Assembly (NCBI GenBank): GCA_030620095.1
Contig: JAUTXW010002103.1
Span: forward strand, 496,001-560,000
Length of the DNA stretch: 64,000 nt
Origin: Kuschelorhynchus macadamiae
Lineage: Eukaryota; Arthropoda; Insecta; Coleoptera; Curculionidae
Direction of reading: 5' to 3'
Below the pieces are notes generated by a model. That model was given only the letters and a program-made list of their open reading frames with translations. It did not search any database and was not told the origin of the DNA. The position numbers were made by a program, and so were the translations under genes. Positions 53,441 to 64,000 of the stretch are shown in pieces; the first letter of the stretch is position 1; each line of letters opens with the position of its first letter.

Positions 53441-55430
53441 ATTGGATATTTTAGAAGACTTAGTCCTAATGATTCAAGCTTTGAAGATCCGTGGGTTCTT
53501 GTTGGGGTTGATGGATGTACAATGTTCTTGGATGTGTGTATTCCCAACCAACTCACCGTCATTCAAGACTTGGAGGGCATTAGAAAGATATAGAAATGTT
53601 AAGCTGATTGTAACTGGAGATTTTAATTCATCAAAAACGAACTGGACAAATGAAGATGACTTTTTAATACTTACAGATCTTTCCTCAGAAGCAGCAAATA
53701 CTTTAATTTGGGTCTCATTTTCTGCGAGGAACTTTCAGAAGTGAAAATTCAAATTGCACAGATGCCTCTTAGCAACATCGTTCAACATCACTCACCTACG
53801 GAAATTAGTTTTTCGTTATTAACTCACCCCTCTTTAGAATACGAAGACGACGTTGATTATAACTTTTATACAGCTGACTACTGTGGATTAAATAACCACT
53901 TTTTAAATATTAACTGGAGTTGGTTGAACGAAACTATAGGGATGTTGACCGTGTAGTAGTAGAGGAACAAGTTCCAAAGAAATATAAAAAAAGCAAAAAT
54001 TATATCCAATGGTAAATATATACGATGGCAAAATACTCAATTGAGTTTAATTATTTGATAAAGGAACAAATGATTCCCAACAATAGAAAGCACTTTTGGT
54101 CTTATGTGAATTCCCTTAAAAATAATAATCGCTGCATTCCAAGGAGTATGGAGTATGGTAGTACTATAGCAACTATGCCACAAGAGATCCGTGAATCGTT
54201 TGCTACACATTTTGAAAGTTGTTATACAGTATATCCAGTGTTTCGAAAGCTGAACAACTTGGACGTAGGAAAAAGTATGGGATCTGATGGCATACCATCT
54301 ATATTTCTTAAACACTGCAGCCATTCACTTGCCGACCTTTTAAGTCTCATTTTCCAACTGTCATTTGACCAAGGAAACTTTCCAAGCATGTGGAAACACT
54401 CGTGGTTACACAATTATGTCTATGGTGTTTGAATCCATTATCACGTGAACTTTTCGAATCGTTCAAATATTGTAATCAGTGGATTAGCATGGATTCGTCA
54501 AAGGGAGATCAACTGCAACCAACCTTGGAGTATTTCAGAATTATCTAGTGAAAGGCGTGGTAGTCAGGTAGATGTAGTGTATACAGATATCACCAAGGCA
54601 TTCGATAGGGTTAATCGTCAACTTCTTATCCGAAAATTGTCTGTAATTGCCTGGATCAGTTCATACCTAACAAACCGAAGTCAAGATTAGAGGTGCTGTG
54701 TGACGTAGCTTAACCATGATGTCAGGCTCACTACAGGGATCACATTTGGGGCCAATTTTGTTCCTATTTTTTTTAAATAGTATTACATCTGTGTTTCGTA
54801 AATGCAGATGCCTTTTATATGCAGACGACCTCAAACGTTTTTGTGCTGTCAATTCTATTAAGAATTGCGTTAGTGTTCAGGAAGACCTAGTAACTTACTC
54901 TTACCTAGATATCAACTAAATGCAAAGTAATGCGATTTTCAAAAAGTAAAACTTCTGTTTTAAATTGTGTAGGTAGTTTTAATGATTTGGGTAAATGTTT
55001 ATATTTCTATCTTGTAGGTAGTATTATGGAATATAACTCTGTTGTATGGTGTCCCTTTTACAATTGTGAGATTCAACGTCTCGAAGCAGTCCAAAATAAG
55101 TTTGTCAAATTTTTGTTGTGTAAACTACAATTAGCCGGTATCGAGAGTTTGGAGTCTCGAAGACAAAATGCTTTAGCCATTTTTTTATATAAACTAGTAA
55201 CCGGAAGAATGGAATGCAGTCAATTGTTGACAGCAGTTAATTTTCGCATACTTCAAAGAATTACTAGATGCAAACATATTTTCCAAACTACATTTAATCG
55301 CACAAACTATGGTACGCTGCGCTTCTCAGACAGTCTTGTGAGAAACTATAATAATAACTTTCAAAATATTGATTTTTTTGCATGCAGTTTAAATATGATT
55401 AAGAATTTAATTAAAGTTTGTATTTAGTTA
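53441..55430 (+). pseudogene. non-LTR retrotransposon ORF2, heavily broken
   Basis: Endonuclease part with NVKLIVTGDFNSSKTNW (about 53600-53650) and IVQHHSPTEISFS (53780-53820). The RT part includes KHFWSYVNSLKNNNRCIPRS (54090-54150), MGSDGIPSIFLKHCSHSLAD (54275-54335), VVYTDITKAFDRVNRQLL (54575-54630, box A), SGSLQGSHLGPILFLFFLN (54720-54775, box B) and CRCLLYADDLKRFCAVNSI (54805-54860, YADD). The C-terminal part has GSIMEYNSVVWCPFYNCEIQ (55020-55080), ending at 55425. Frameshifts occur near 53735, 53950, 54425, 54690, 54910 and 54990. Same broad clade as 62705-64000. It ends about 110 bp upstream of the candidate host exon. Confidence 0.82.
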
Positions 55431-55540
55431 CCAAGTTTTTATTTTGTAATAGCTAGAATTAGATGACATTTTTTTATTGTACAATATGGACTTTTTATTT
55501 TTATCAGACAGTTTTATTATTTTTTTATTCTATTTTGTAG

Positions 55541-55737
55541 ATACTTTCTTCCAATGTCAATCCAGATGACGAAGATTTTTCGGACGGTGGAGTTCTGGAT
55601 ATCTTTTTAACTACACTCGAAAAATACAGTGGTCTAAATAAAACTGAGCATTATGTGACAGATATAACTTGTGATGATGGTACATTTTTAAATAAATGCA
55701 TTCTTAATCCAAATGGAACTATAATTTGGGATGTTAG
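55541..55737 (+). CDS. candidate internal exon of a secreted host protein
   Basis: Acceptor TTTTTTATTCTATTTTGTAG precedes 197 open bases, followed by donor AG|GTGAGT. The phase-0 reading of 65 codons starts ILSSNVNPDDEDFSDGGVLD, continues IFLTTLEKYSGLNKTEHYVT and ends DGTFLNKCILNPNGTIIWDV plus two bases of the next codon. It has normal codon-like composition, two cysteines (residues 44 and 53) and two N-glycosylation sequons (NKT, NGT), consistent with an extracellular protein. It joins in phase to the signal-peptide exon at 35169-35219. I do not recognise the family. No following exon was identified before 64000; it would begin by completing an AGN codon. Confidence 0.6.
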
Positions 55738-57119
55738 GTGAGTAAACATTAATAATGCAATCTAAAATTCCTCATTAGTCCTAAAGATAAATAAAGGCAG
55801 AAATAAGGTCGATCGTACGACGATGCCAAGCCTAGCCAGGAACACCAATGTTTATACCAATTTATATTACGGTGAATATGTTTAAACATGATGCAATAAA
55901 ATTTTCATACAAAGAATAGTAATGTATTTCCAGTATTAGTTTCTAAGCAGTATAAAGAAATTACTTTTATTGGAAAATAGTAAAATACAAACTAAAATAC
56001 CCAAAGTCTCAGATCAGATTTCACCAGTAACAAGAGTTTTTTAGTTAGCTATGGCAAACCCGATCGACACCTCCAGGTGTTAGACCATCCCGCTGTGGTA
56101 TTAGACCATCCCACTTTCATTCACAAGGGATCCTTATAGTAAAAAACTATAATAGTCTACAGTAAACATTGTTACAGGGTCACGTGACCGGCGTCGCTTA
56201 AAAACCAATAGCGGGTCGTGGAACTACAATAAATTTCAACATTAAAGAAATTAATTCACAAAAAAATATTTTATTAGATACCAAGCTTTTCTTAGTGTCA
56301 CTACTGCATGTGTTTTAATGTATTATTGTGTATTTGTTGATATGGCTCAAATCTTCTAATTATATGTTGCCTTACTTTAAGAAGCAGAGTTCTAAAGGCA
56401 CGGTGACATTAGAAGAACATTAATTTTTTAAATATTTAATAAATAAGTTTTATTTACTTTATATTGGACATTGCGAAAGCAGGAGCTTTAGTTGACCTAA
56501 CTATGGTGCGGCAATGTGAGTTTGTAAAAAAATGGCCGTTTAAGTTTGGAATTTTCTTTTAATCACTAAGTAAACAGCAAGATTTCCTTTTCCAGGAGAC
56601 TTGTCTAATGGAAGATACCTTTTCAACTTATTTTGGGTCACATGACGTATTGACCAATCAGGTTCAGTATAATAGAACGTTTATTTCGTTGGGAGATTAC
56701 AATAGTTTTTCCTATCAGAGAATTAAAATAATTATAGAATATACCTATACTATATTAAAATAGTCAAAGGGCGTCTCACGCTCAAAAAAAACGTACTGCG
56801 AATACTGCGATTTCGAAAATCACTAGATTTTGGATGAAATCTGGGGAAATAATAAAGTTTCGGACGATTTCGCGCCTTTTTTTAATTTTCACTTGAGTTC
56901 GGTCAATTTTTTATAGAAGTGCTGTCAGGTAAAGGAATTTAAATGGTGATTCTTTGAGTATTAAAAGTAAAAATGGGTTCGTAAACATGTTCTAAACTGG
57001 TTAGAATTTAACATTTAGGATATTGAAAATTAAAAAAAATGTTTTATATTTTTTAAATTTTAGCTATTAACGTGGAAAAACAATATGACAATTGGCTATT
57101 CTATTCGTATCTAATAGCT
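55738..57119. other. downstream intron sequence; no gene seen
   Basis: AT-rich. TTAGACCATCCCGCTGTGG and TTAGACCATCCCACTTT form a short direct repeat near 56080-56115. No further exon with both splice sites and an open phase could be found. Confidence 0.4.
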
Positions 57120-57409
57120 CTCGCTTTTTTACTTTCCTCGCAAGAGGAAAGTATTTTAGTTGCAAAAAAATATGTTTTCTCAGTTTCGTCGGTTAGTCTG
57201 TATGTCTGTCCGAAACAAAACTCAAGAACTGCTTGTCCTATTTACTTCAAGTTTTGGTTAAAAATTAAAGGTCATATGATGATGACCTGGTAACATTTTG
57301 GAAAAAATCCAATATGGCTGAACAAAATGGCGGTTTATTGAAATGTTAAAAAATATTACTAAGAAACTGCTTATCCATTTTATCCAAATCTTGCAGAAAA
57401 ATTAGGTTT
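57120..57409. repeat. dispersed repeat family A, left part
   Basis: Includes TTTCCTCGCAAGAGGAAAGT, AAAAATATGTTTTCTCAG, AATATGGCTGAACAAAATGG and GAAACTGCTTATCC. It is interrupted at about 57409 by a non-LTR insertion and resumes at 60329. The frame at 57072-57293 is a translation of this repeat. Confidence 0.7.
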
Positions 57410-60328
57410 GACATCAAATCAAATCAAATCAAATCAAAAAGTCTTTATTAGGCGGAGCTCAGCCAAAGCTGCTTAGGCCCAACCTGAAAATTATTACAAA
57501 TCCAAACAATATAGAAAATAATTTCTTAATAACTAAGTAAATTAACTGAATAAATTGTATATAACCATTATTTATGCAAATCTCCAACCTTACAATTATA
57601 CAATTTAACGAGTACTAGAGACGTGAACTAAATCACTATATATTATTCATATAATATTCACGGATTTTTTTCTTAAAAGTGTCTATACTATTAATTGCCT
57701 TTAAATTATTTGGGAGAGAATTAAAAACATGGCTTGTGTGATATGTGAATGAACCCTTAAAGGCAGTGGTGGTGTGCAGAGGTACATGTAATAAATTTGA
57801 AATCCTTCTGGAACGTTTAAACATGTTATTAGCAAAAGTTAATTTTTGATATAAGTAATTAGGCGTCCGAAAGTTAATTATTCGATATAAGAAACATGCG
57901 AAGTGAATATCCCGTCTTTGATACATTTTTATCCAACCATGTTGAATATATGACGGCGTTATGTGCTCCCTCCGTTTGACACCAGTGGCAAATCTCATGC
58001 AAGTATTTTGCATGATTTGTATTCTATGTTGATCCAGTCCTAAAAGGCGGGGACCATAAACAGTGTCGCAATAATCAAACAAAGACAAAATTATTGAATA
58101 ATTTAATTTTGTTTTGAGGTCCAATACATACTTGAATTTGTAAATGGCTTTTAGTCTTCCATACGCTGATTTTAATATATTAGTTACGTGCATACTAAAA
58201 GTTAAATTGTTATCAAAAGTCAGACCTAGATTTTTAGAATAATTTTCAAATTATATGGGAATTCCGTTTAAAAATAGTTTATTGTTAATTTCGATTTTTG
58301 CTCGCTGTTTATCAGTGCCAATCAGCAATGCAACAGTTTTATTGGGATTTAAAAGTAAGCCATTCTTCTTAGACCATAAATTAATTCTCTCTAAGTTGTC
58401 ATTAACTTCCGCAATATAAATAAGTTGATGACTTGGTGCGAATGATAGGTAAACCTGACAATCGTCTGCATACAAGTGATAAGAAGTTGACAATTTACAA
58501 GGTAAGTCTGCAGTAAATAGAGTAAAAAGTAGTGGGCCCAAAATTGAACCTTGTGGTACACCGCTCGGCACCCTCAAAGAGTTAGAATATACCCGCTCTC
58601 CCTTTATATCAATGACGACTTGCTGCTCGCAATCAGTTAAATACGACTCAAACCACTCCAAGGCACTTGACGAAAAGCCGTAAAAATTTAATTTAGCTAA
58701 CAATAAACGATGGTCTAAACAATCAAATGCCTTAGAATAGTCGAGCATAACAAGAAGGGAAACCTGCGACATGTCTACAGCACGCAGCAAATCATCAGTT
58801 AAGTCCGATAGTGCTGTCGCAGTCCCAATCTAGTCAAAAACCAGACTGCTTTTTCGGCAAAAAATTAAATCGATCTATATATGTTTTGATTTGCTTATAG
58901 ACAATCTTTTCAATTATTTTAGATGTAACAGATAGTATGCTAATCGGACGTAGTTCGGTTAGCTGAGATATGGTATTTCGTTTTGTTAAAGGAGTAACCA
59001 GCGCATGTTTCCAATGTCGTGGAACTATTTTATTTGAAAGAGAAGCATTGATGATATGGGTTAATTCTTTAGCACAAAAAGGTATACATAACTTTAGCAT
59101 TTCGGAAGATATTTGATCTATTCCCTTTGCGTTCGTTTTTATACTGTATATTATATTAAATACGTCAGTCTCCAAAGCTGGATGAAATTCAAAATATGTA
59201 TCATCGGCCACAGCAAGATGTTTATTATTATTAAAAAATTATATGTTGTCTTGATTGGGCATAATACGATCGATAGAATTAATAAAGTAGTTATTAATTT
59301 TTTCAGGATCCAGAAGATCTTCTGGAATTTGAGAATTAATATTTTTCCTATGAATATCCAATTTATGTAGTGTTTTCCACAAGACTTTTGAATTATTGTG
59401 ATTCTTTTTCAATTCAACATTCATAAAAGCTTTCTTCTCCCTGCGTATAGAGGCAGTTACAAAGTTTCTCATATTTTTGTAAAATGTCCATTTTGCTAAA
59501 GACTGCACTGAACTAAAATTTATATCTTTTAGAGACCTTCTATAGTCTGAAAGAGCCCGATCCCTCATCTTCATCATTAATTTAATAGTAGGAGTAATCC
59601 AAGGCGAATATTGTTTTGTAACTCTTATTTTTTTTTACAGGAGCATACCTATCGAAAGGGTCAATAATTTTTTGTTCAAAAATAGATATTTTGTCATTAA
59701 TGTCTAGAGCGGAAAATATGCCACTCCAATTTATCTCCGATATAGCAGCATTAAAATCCGTAAAATTTATATTTCTTATATCTCTTATATAATAAAATTT
59801 TTGCTCATTATGTTTTTTATTAGGCAAATTCAATAAACAGTAGGTGAGATTATGATCGGATAAATGAGGGACACTAATGACATCACTGTTAATAACCATA
59901 TTTGGTTCATTTATTAAAATTAAATCTATAAGAGTACTGGTATTACTCGTCACCCTAGTGGATTTTTTAATTATTTGAGTTAATGAAAACGTATTAAAAA
60001 TTATATTTAAGAAATTAAATTCCACCGTGGAAGTATCAAAGTAATTAATATTAAAGTCTCCCATACAAAGGAGTACATCTGAGGATATTGAACAATCAGC
60101 TAATATGTTTTCCAAAGACTGAAGTGACTTATAAGATGCCCTCGGTGGACGATAGACGCAACCAATGCTCACCCTTTTGTTATTAATAAAAGCCTTAAAC
60201 CAAATCATCTCGACATCCAAGCAGGAACTACTATTTATAAGCTCGATATTTTTAATATAAGAACATTGTCTGACGTACACCACCACACCACCACCCCTAC
60301 CCGACAGTCTATCCTGTCTAAAAAACAA
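57410..60328 (-). mobile_element. non-LTR retrotransposon, 5' truncated, young
   Basis: The 3' tail on the minus strand is (TTGAT)n (plus strand TCAAATCAAATCAAATCAAA, 57415-57437) preceded by AATAAAGACTTTT. The 5' end is cut at about 60328 inside the endonuclease. CATCAA occurs at both borders (about 57410-57415 and 60336-60341), a plausible target duplication. The element splits a family A repeat. Confidence 0.82.
57636..60328 (-). pseudogene. non-LTR ORF2 (endonuclease and reverse transcriptase), nearly intact
   Basis: From 60328: RLSGRGGGVVVYVRQ, VYRPPRASYKSL, LLCMGDFNINYF, STLIDLILINEPN and SVPHLSDHNLTYCLLN (endonuclease). Linker VTKQYSPWITPTIKLMMKMR. RT: IKTNAKGIDQISSEMLKLCI, LRPISILSVTSKIIEKIVYK, VMLDYSKAFDCLDHRLL (box A), VPSGVPQGSILGPLLFTLF (box B), STSYHLYADDCQVYLSF (YADD, about 58455). 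The C-terminus runs to YYMNNI at 57636. Only four lesions: a frameshift in an A-run near 59632, TAA at 59239, a frameshift near 58830 and TAA at 58251. All catalytic boxes are conserved. Confidence 0.88.
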
Positions 60329-60560
60329 ATATCACCATCAACTGATAAGTTTTACTATAAATCCAAAATGGCGGCCTAATAAAATATTGTGTGTCAATGC
60401 AGAAAACTACTAGATCGATTATGTTCAAATTTTTCTCAAAAATCAAATATTATATAGGGATGAACTTGTAAAAATATTAAGACAAATTAAACGGCGGCGC
60501 GGGCGACCTAATAAAATGTTTAAAAATATCTGAAAAAAGTACTTATCGGATTGATTGATT
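60329..60560. repeat. dispersed repeat family A, right part
   Basis: Resumes with AAAATGGCGGCCTAATAAAA, a further CTACTAGATCG copy and GACCTAATAAAATGTTTAAA. Confidence 0.6.
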
Positions 60561-61150
60561 GATTGATGACATCACTGTTTTAAATATTTATTACTAAAAA
60601 TGTATGAATTGCTCACCTAATATCGATTTTTAATCAAATCTGTATAAATATTAAAATTCGCTCGCATTCTAGGCATCCCTACTCTCATTTTTTAAATATT
60701 TACTAAAAATGTATGACATGTATTTTCTAATACTCCCAGATTCCTACTTTCTTTCAGCCAAATCTACACAAATGTTGAAATTCCGCCGCCATGTTGGCAT
60801 TACAATCTTGAATTTTTAAAATGTTGTCAAAAATTCATGATGTGCAGTCTTAGATACTCCTAAATGCCGAATTTTAATCAAATCTGCAAAAATTTTAAAA
60901 TTAGTCTGCTATGGTGGTGCCGCTATTTTTAATTCTCAAATATTAACTAAAATTTCATAACTTATTCTTAAATACTTCTAGATACTGATATTTTAGCCGA
61001 ATCTGTACAAATGACATATATTGGCGCCACCATTGTGATTTTTGTTGTGCATTCTTAAATAATCCCCACAAATGTTAAAATCATCCGTCCGACCTGTTGA
61101 CATTATCATTTTGACATCTCTATTTGAATTTTTAAACGCTGACACTTTCC
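60561..61150. repeat. degenerate tandem array, about 122-bp period
   Basis: The theme TTTTTAAATATTTACTAAAAAT followed by a dying ATACTCC/AGAT, then TTTTAATCAAATCTG, AAATGTTAAAATT and CCGCCATGTTGGC recurs with starts near 60570, 60687, 60808 and 60931, and a partial fifth near 61100. Divergence between units is considerable. No coding frame. Confidence 0.65.
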
Positions 61151-61664
61151 TGGGCACTGATTTTCAGTTTTGGCTACACAAGTAACAAAATTGTCAAATT
61201 CGAAAATAATCGGTAATGGAAGTGCTGAAATATCCATTACAAGATTTGAACCAGACATACAAACATACAATCAGACAAATAGGAAGCCAATAAAAGCGCG
61301 TTAAAAGCATTGATTTTAGTTTAAAACTCTTACGCATATTCACTAAAGAGGTTTAACTTTAGACAAGGTCTAACTTGACAGTTACAGGTTTAAGATGACA
61401 TTTTCAACAACTGAACAAATAATTTTTCTAAATGTCACAATTACAAAATGATAGTGACATAAGGCAGACATAACTAAAAAAAAAGGTTAATAATATATAA
61501 ATAACTAATTTCCTTTTAAACTTACCTTAATGCTTTGATTTTAGATAGTGAAGTAGAGAACGATTATTTCTTTGAAGTTTGTAAAAATACTTATTTGCCT
61601 CATTAAGGAATAGGTAAGAATCCTTCTTTTTGTCAACGATAATGAAGCATGGCCCATTTCTTCA
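61151..61664. other. no gene; repeat family B trace
   Basis: At 61310-61410 TTCACTAAAGAGGTTTAACT and CTAACTTGACAGTTACAGGT resemble repeat family B (15640-16135). Otherwise no support for any gene. Confidence 0.4.
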
Positions 61665-61870
61665 TTTTCGTACATCAAATATTTTAACAGGTCGTCATTT
61701 TGTTTCGCCATATTGAATTCATACTAATATTTTACATTTTTTTTTATATCATACGTAATTTCTTTGGAAAATTAAATAAAATTAAAAGTTAATCGAGTAA
61801 GTGGATTTTTTAGCTATACCGGAACAGACCGACCGACCGACTGTAATGGAAAAATATGATCACGGCTTGG
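61665..61870. repeat. dispersed repeat family A fragment
   Basis: GTCATTTTGTTTCGCCATAT, AGCTATACCGGAACAGACCG and ACCGACCGACTGTAATGG match family A landmarks. Confidence 0.6.
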
Positions 61871-62704
61871 GCATGGGCCATCCCCACTTCTTGTTTTATC
61901 GTAAACATTGGTCGATAGAATGTGAAAAATGAACCATGTTGGCGCATACCCTAACGTGATTTATGCATGAGTTGTGATCTCTACTTTAATTCTTACTCTA
62001 AGGTAATTACCCTATGAAATCCGTGTTCATCAATAGGAAAAATTAATAGAAATTTGAAAACTTCCTAAAGTTTGCTTTTTAAAAAACAAATGCACTTTCT
62101 AGAGGCACGGTTTCATAAAATATGTTAAGGCGTGTATAAACTGTAAGGTAATCTTGGCAGTGGCTAAATATGTAAATAATGAACTTTATTTTTATTTTTC
62201 CTCTAAGGTAATTACTCAGTGTTGTTTAAATAAAATGTTTTAAATCATTAGTAGCAGCAAAGATCTATTATAGCTTACACTCTCATTTAAATGGGACGCG
62301 ACGCCTTGAATCGGTCCAGAGATACCAATGCTCGCCAAAACTATATTATTTCGTGAGGTAACCCTCGACTCGCGAAGGTGAACGAGACGCGGCGTTTCCA
62401 ATCACGAAATATTAGAAGAGATCTTTTTGTTAAAAGAGGAATATTGAATTTGGCTCTTAATCTTTGGGGTTGAAATTTGATACAGGTTAGCTTGATGTAA
62501 AGTTTCTAGGTGTAAGCATACGCCATAACAGAAAACAAATTTATTCCTAGCAAAACCTGAATAACTGAATCAAAGAAACAACGCTAAATATTATTTTAAT
62601 TAAAGAGCTATCAACTTATATAGGAAGACGAACATTAAAAAGAACGGAATCAATCAATCGGTTCTGTCTAAAGGACATAATTTCGCAATTGCTCCAAGAA
62701 TCAA
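61871..62704. other. no gene seen
   Basis: AT-rich spacer up to the 5'-truncated non-LTR element. A CTCGACTCGCGAAGGTGAAC region near 62365 is GC-richer but carries no frame. Confidence 0.4.
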
Positions 62705-64000
62705 ATGCAAAATTTTATGTCATTTCTTAATTTAACTCAACAAAATACGATCAAAAACAAAAATGGTGTATTGTTGCACCTAGTATTTTACAATTCCAAC
62801 CTCTGTAAAGTCGAAAGGTATAATTCTCCACTAGTAAGCGAGGATCCACATCACCCAACTTTACTTATTAAAATTAGTTGTAAACGTGAAATTGGTGACT
62901 GTGCACTTAACAATGCTCAACAATATAATTTTAAGAAGGCGAATTTCTTACTCTTATTTACATTAATACGTGATACTGATTGGGACATCCTTAGGCGGTT
63001 TGAATATGATGTGAATGTTTATGTGGATAAATTTTATGATTTAATAAAGTCATTAATGGATCAAGCTGTTCCAAAAATCAAATATTCAAATAGGTACCCA
63101 AAGTGGTATAACAGAGAAATTATCTCAGATCTGAAACGTAAATACCATTATCTTAAATTGTATAAAAATTATCATAAGTTAAAATATAAACAAAAATATG
63201 AATGTATAAGGGATAGGCATAAAAATAAAATCTGCATACTCTGTTTATTTAAAGGAATGTGAAAATGACATTGGAATAAATCCTAAAAGTTTTTGGAAAT
63301 ATGTTAATTATAAAAAAGGCAACTCCACTATTCCTGGTTTAATGAACTTAAACGATCGATGGCTAAGGGGTGGCAAAGACATCGCGGATGGCTTTGCAGA
63401 GTTTTTTCTCTCCACATTTACGAGTTCTGACAACTTTTTGACATTGTTTGAGGATTTTTATCAAGGAAAAAATGTTATCAATAGTTTGCTCTCACTTAGC
63501 TCATTTGACGACAACGAAATAATAAATACTGCTAAAAAAATTAAATCCAACTCAATGGGCCCTGATGGAATCCCAGGGTATATTTTTAGAGCATGTAGGG
63601 GGGAACTCATAACCCCACTGAAAACAATTTTTAATTTGAGTTTAAATACGGGTACTTTTCCAACTATATGGAAAAAATCTAAAATTTGTCCAATTTTCAA
63701 GTCAGGCAATAAAAGTAATATCGAAAACTATAGAGCGATTTCCATCTTAAGTTTTCCGGCCAAACTATTTGAATCATTGATATACAATAATTTATTTAAT
63801 CATGTAAAATTAGTTCTGTCTAGCCAACAGCACGGATTTTTTCCGTTACGCTCTACAATCTCTAACCTAACTTATATGAGTCAATATTTAACCAATTCTA
63901 TGGATAATAAACAACAGGTTGATGCTGTCTACACGGATCTAAGCAAGGCATTTGATCGTTTAAGCCATTCCAAGCTAATTATAAAGCTTAGATTGTATGG
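62705..64000 (+). pseudogene. non-LTR ORF2, 5' truncated, continuing past the window
   Basis: Frame 1 (62705-63262) holds the endonuclease end (VERYNSPLVSEDPHHPTLLI) and the linker (WYNREIISDLKRKYHYLKLY). After a 1-bp frameshift near 63225 the frame KSAYSVYLKECENDIGINPK is open to 64000: KSFWKYVNYKKG, KIKSNSMGPDGIPGYIFRAC (63540-63600), FPTIWKKSKICPIFKSG, NYRAISILSFPAKLFESLIY and VDAVYTDLSKAFDRLSH (box A, about 63920-63970). Box B and YADD would lie beyond the window. Apart from the frameshift and the missing 5' end, this copy looks good. Same clade as 53441-55430. Confidence 0.85.

Noticed and set aside
54037..54413. Minus-strand frames opposite the non-LTR gene
   Set aside because: Shadows of the plus-strand reverse transcriptase; similar shadows at 49718-50425, 41586-41927 and 44326-44607 were dropped for the same reason.
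55738..57119. A third exon for the candidate host gene
   Set aside because: No acceptor was found followed by an open stretch in the required phase and a donor.
57072..57293. 73-codon frame with FLLSSQEESILVAKK
   Set aside because: Translation of dispersed repeat family A, which gives similar strings at other copies.

Overview
The window looks like repeat-rich, AT-rich insect nuclear DNA. The evidence is the set of mobile elements: hAT transposases with TTF zinc fingers, a Transib (RAG1-like) element, IS630/Tc1/mariner transposases of insect type, non-LTR retrotransposons of the Jockey/CR1 group, and Copia and Gypsy-like LTR remnants. Two uncharacterised multi-copy protein families that I know from arthropod genomes are also present. 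A beetle is my guess, with low confidence. No complete intact protein gene is visible. Almost every open frame belongs to a mobile element or a broken multi-copy gene.

Layout. 0-10 kb: a Gypsy-type LTR on the minus strand, a fragment of unknown multi-copy family 1, a dead IS630-type transposase followed by an inverted piece of a relative, a long (AT)n array, and a first hAT element (7324-9673). 10.4-14.1 kb: a Transib element with a CACAGTG terminus, a 5-bp target duplication and all three DDE residues, killed by an internal deletion and carrying a long foldback. 14.3-16.1 kb: a TA-flanked MITE and small repeats. 16.9-22.9 kb: a Tc1/mariner-type element whose left terminal repeat holds a 3.1-kb hAT element with perfect 8-bp target duplications; a foldback lies further right. 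23.4-24.6 kb: a head-to-head inverted array of about 165-bp repeats. 25.6-27.4 kb: a mariner-type element with long subrepeated arms. 28-32 kb: dispersed repeats, a MITE, an unrecognised broken ORF and a THAP-domain remnant. 31.9-34.3 kb and 38.0-40.7 kb: two copies of another hAT family.

35.2-55.7 kb: my best candidate for a host gene. A 17-codon signal-peptide exon with a strong donor (35169-35219) and a 197-bp open exon with strong splice sites (55541-55737) are in matching phase. The 20.3-kb interval between them is filled with nested elements: a non-LTR pseudogene with a 461-bp tandem triplication, a minus-strand non-LTR element split by a hAT and by a module with terminal inverted repeats carrying unknown family 1, a Copia remnant, an intron-containing pseudogene of unknown family 2, a second copy of the 16.9-kb hAT, and another non-LTR element. 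57-64 kb: a nearly intact minus-strand non-LTR ORF inserted in a dispersed repeat, a degenerate tandem array, and a plus-strand non-LTR reverse transcriptase running off the window end.

The most notable points are the nesting order that can be read from target duplications, the inactivating lesions shared between copies in two hAT families, the Transib element with an RSS-like end, the possibility that an uncharacterised arthropod family is carried by a TIR element, and the split secretory gene.
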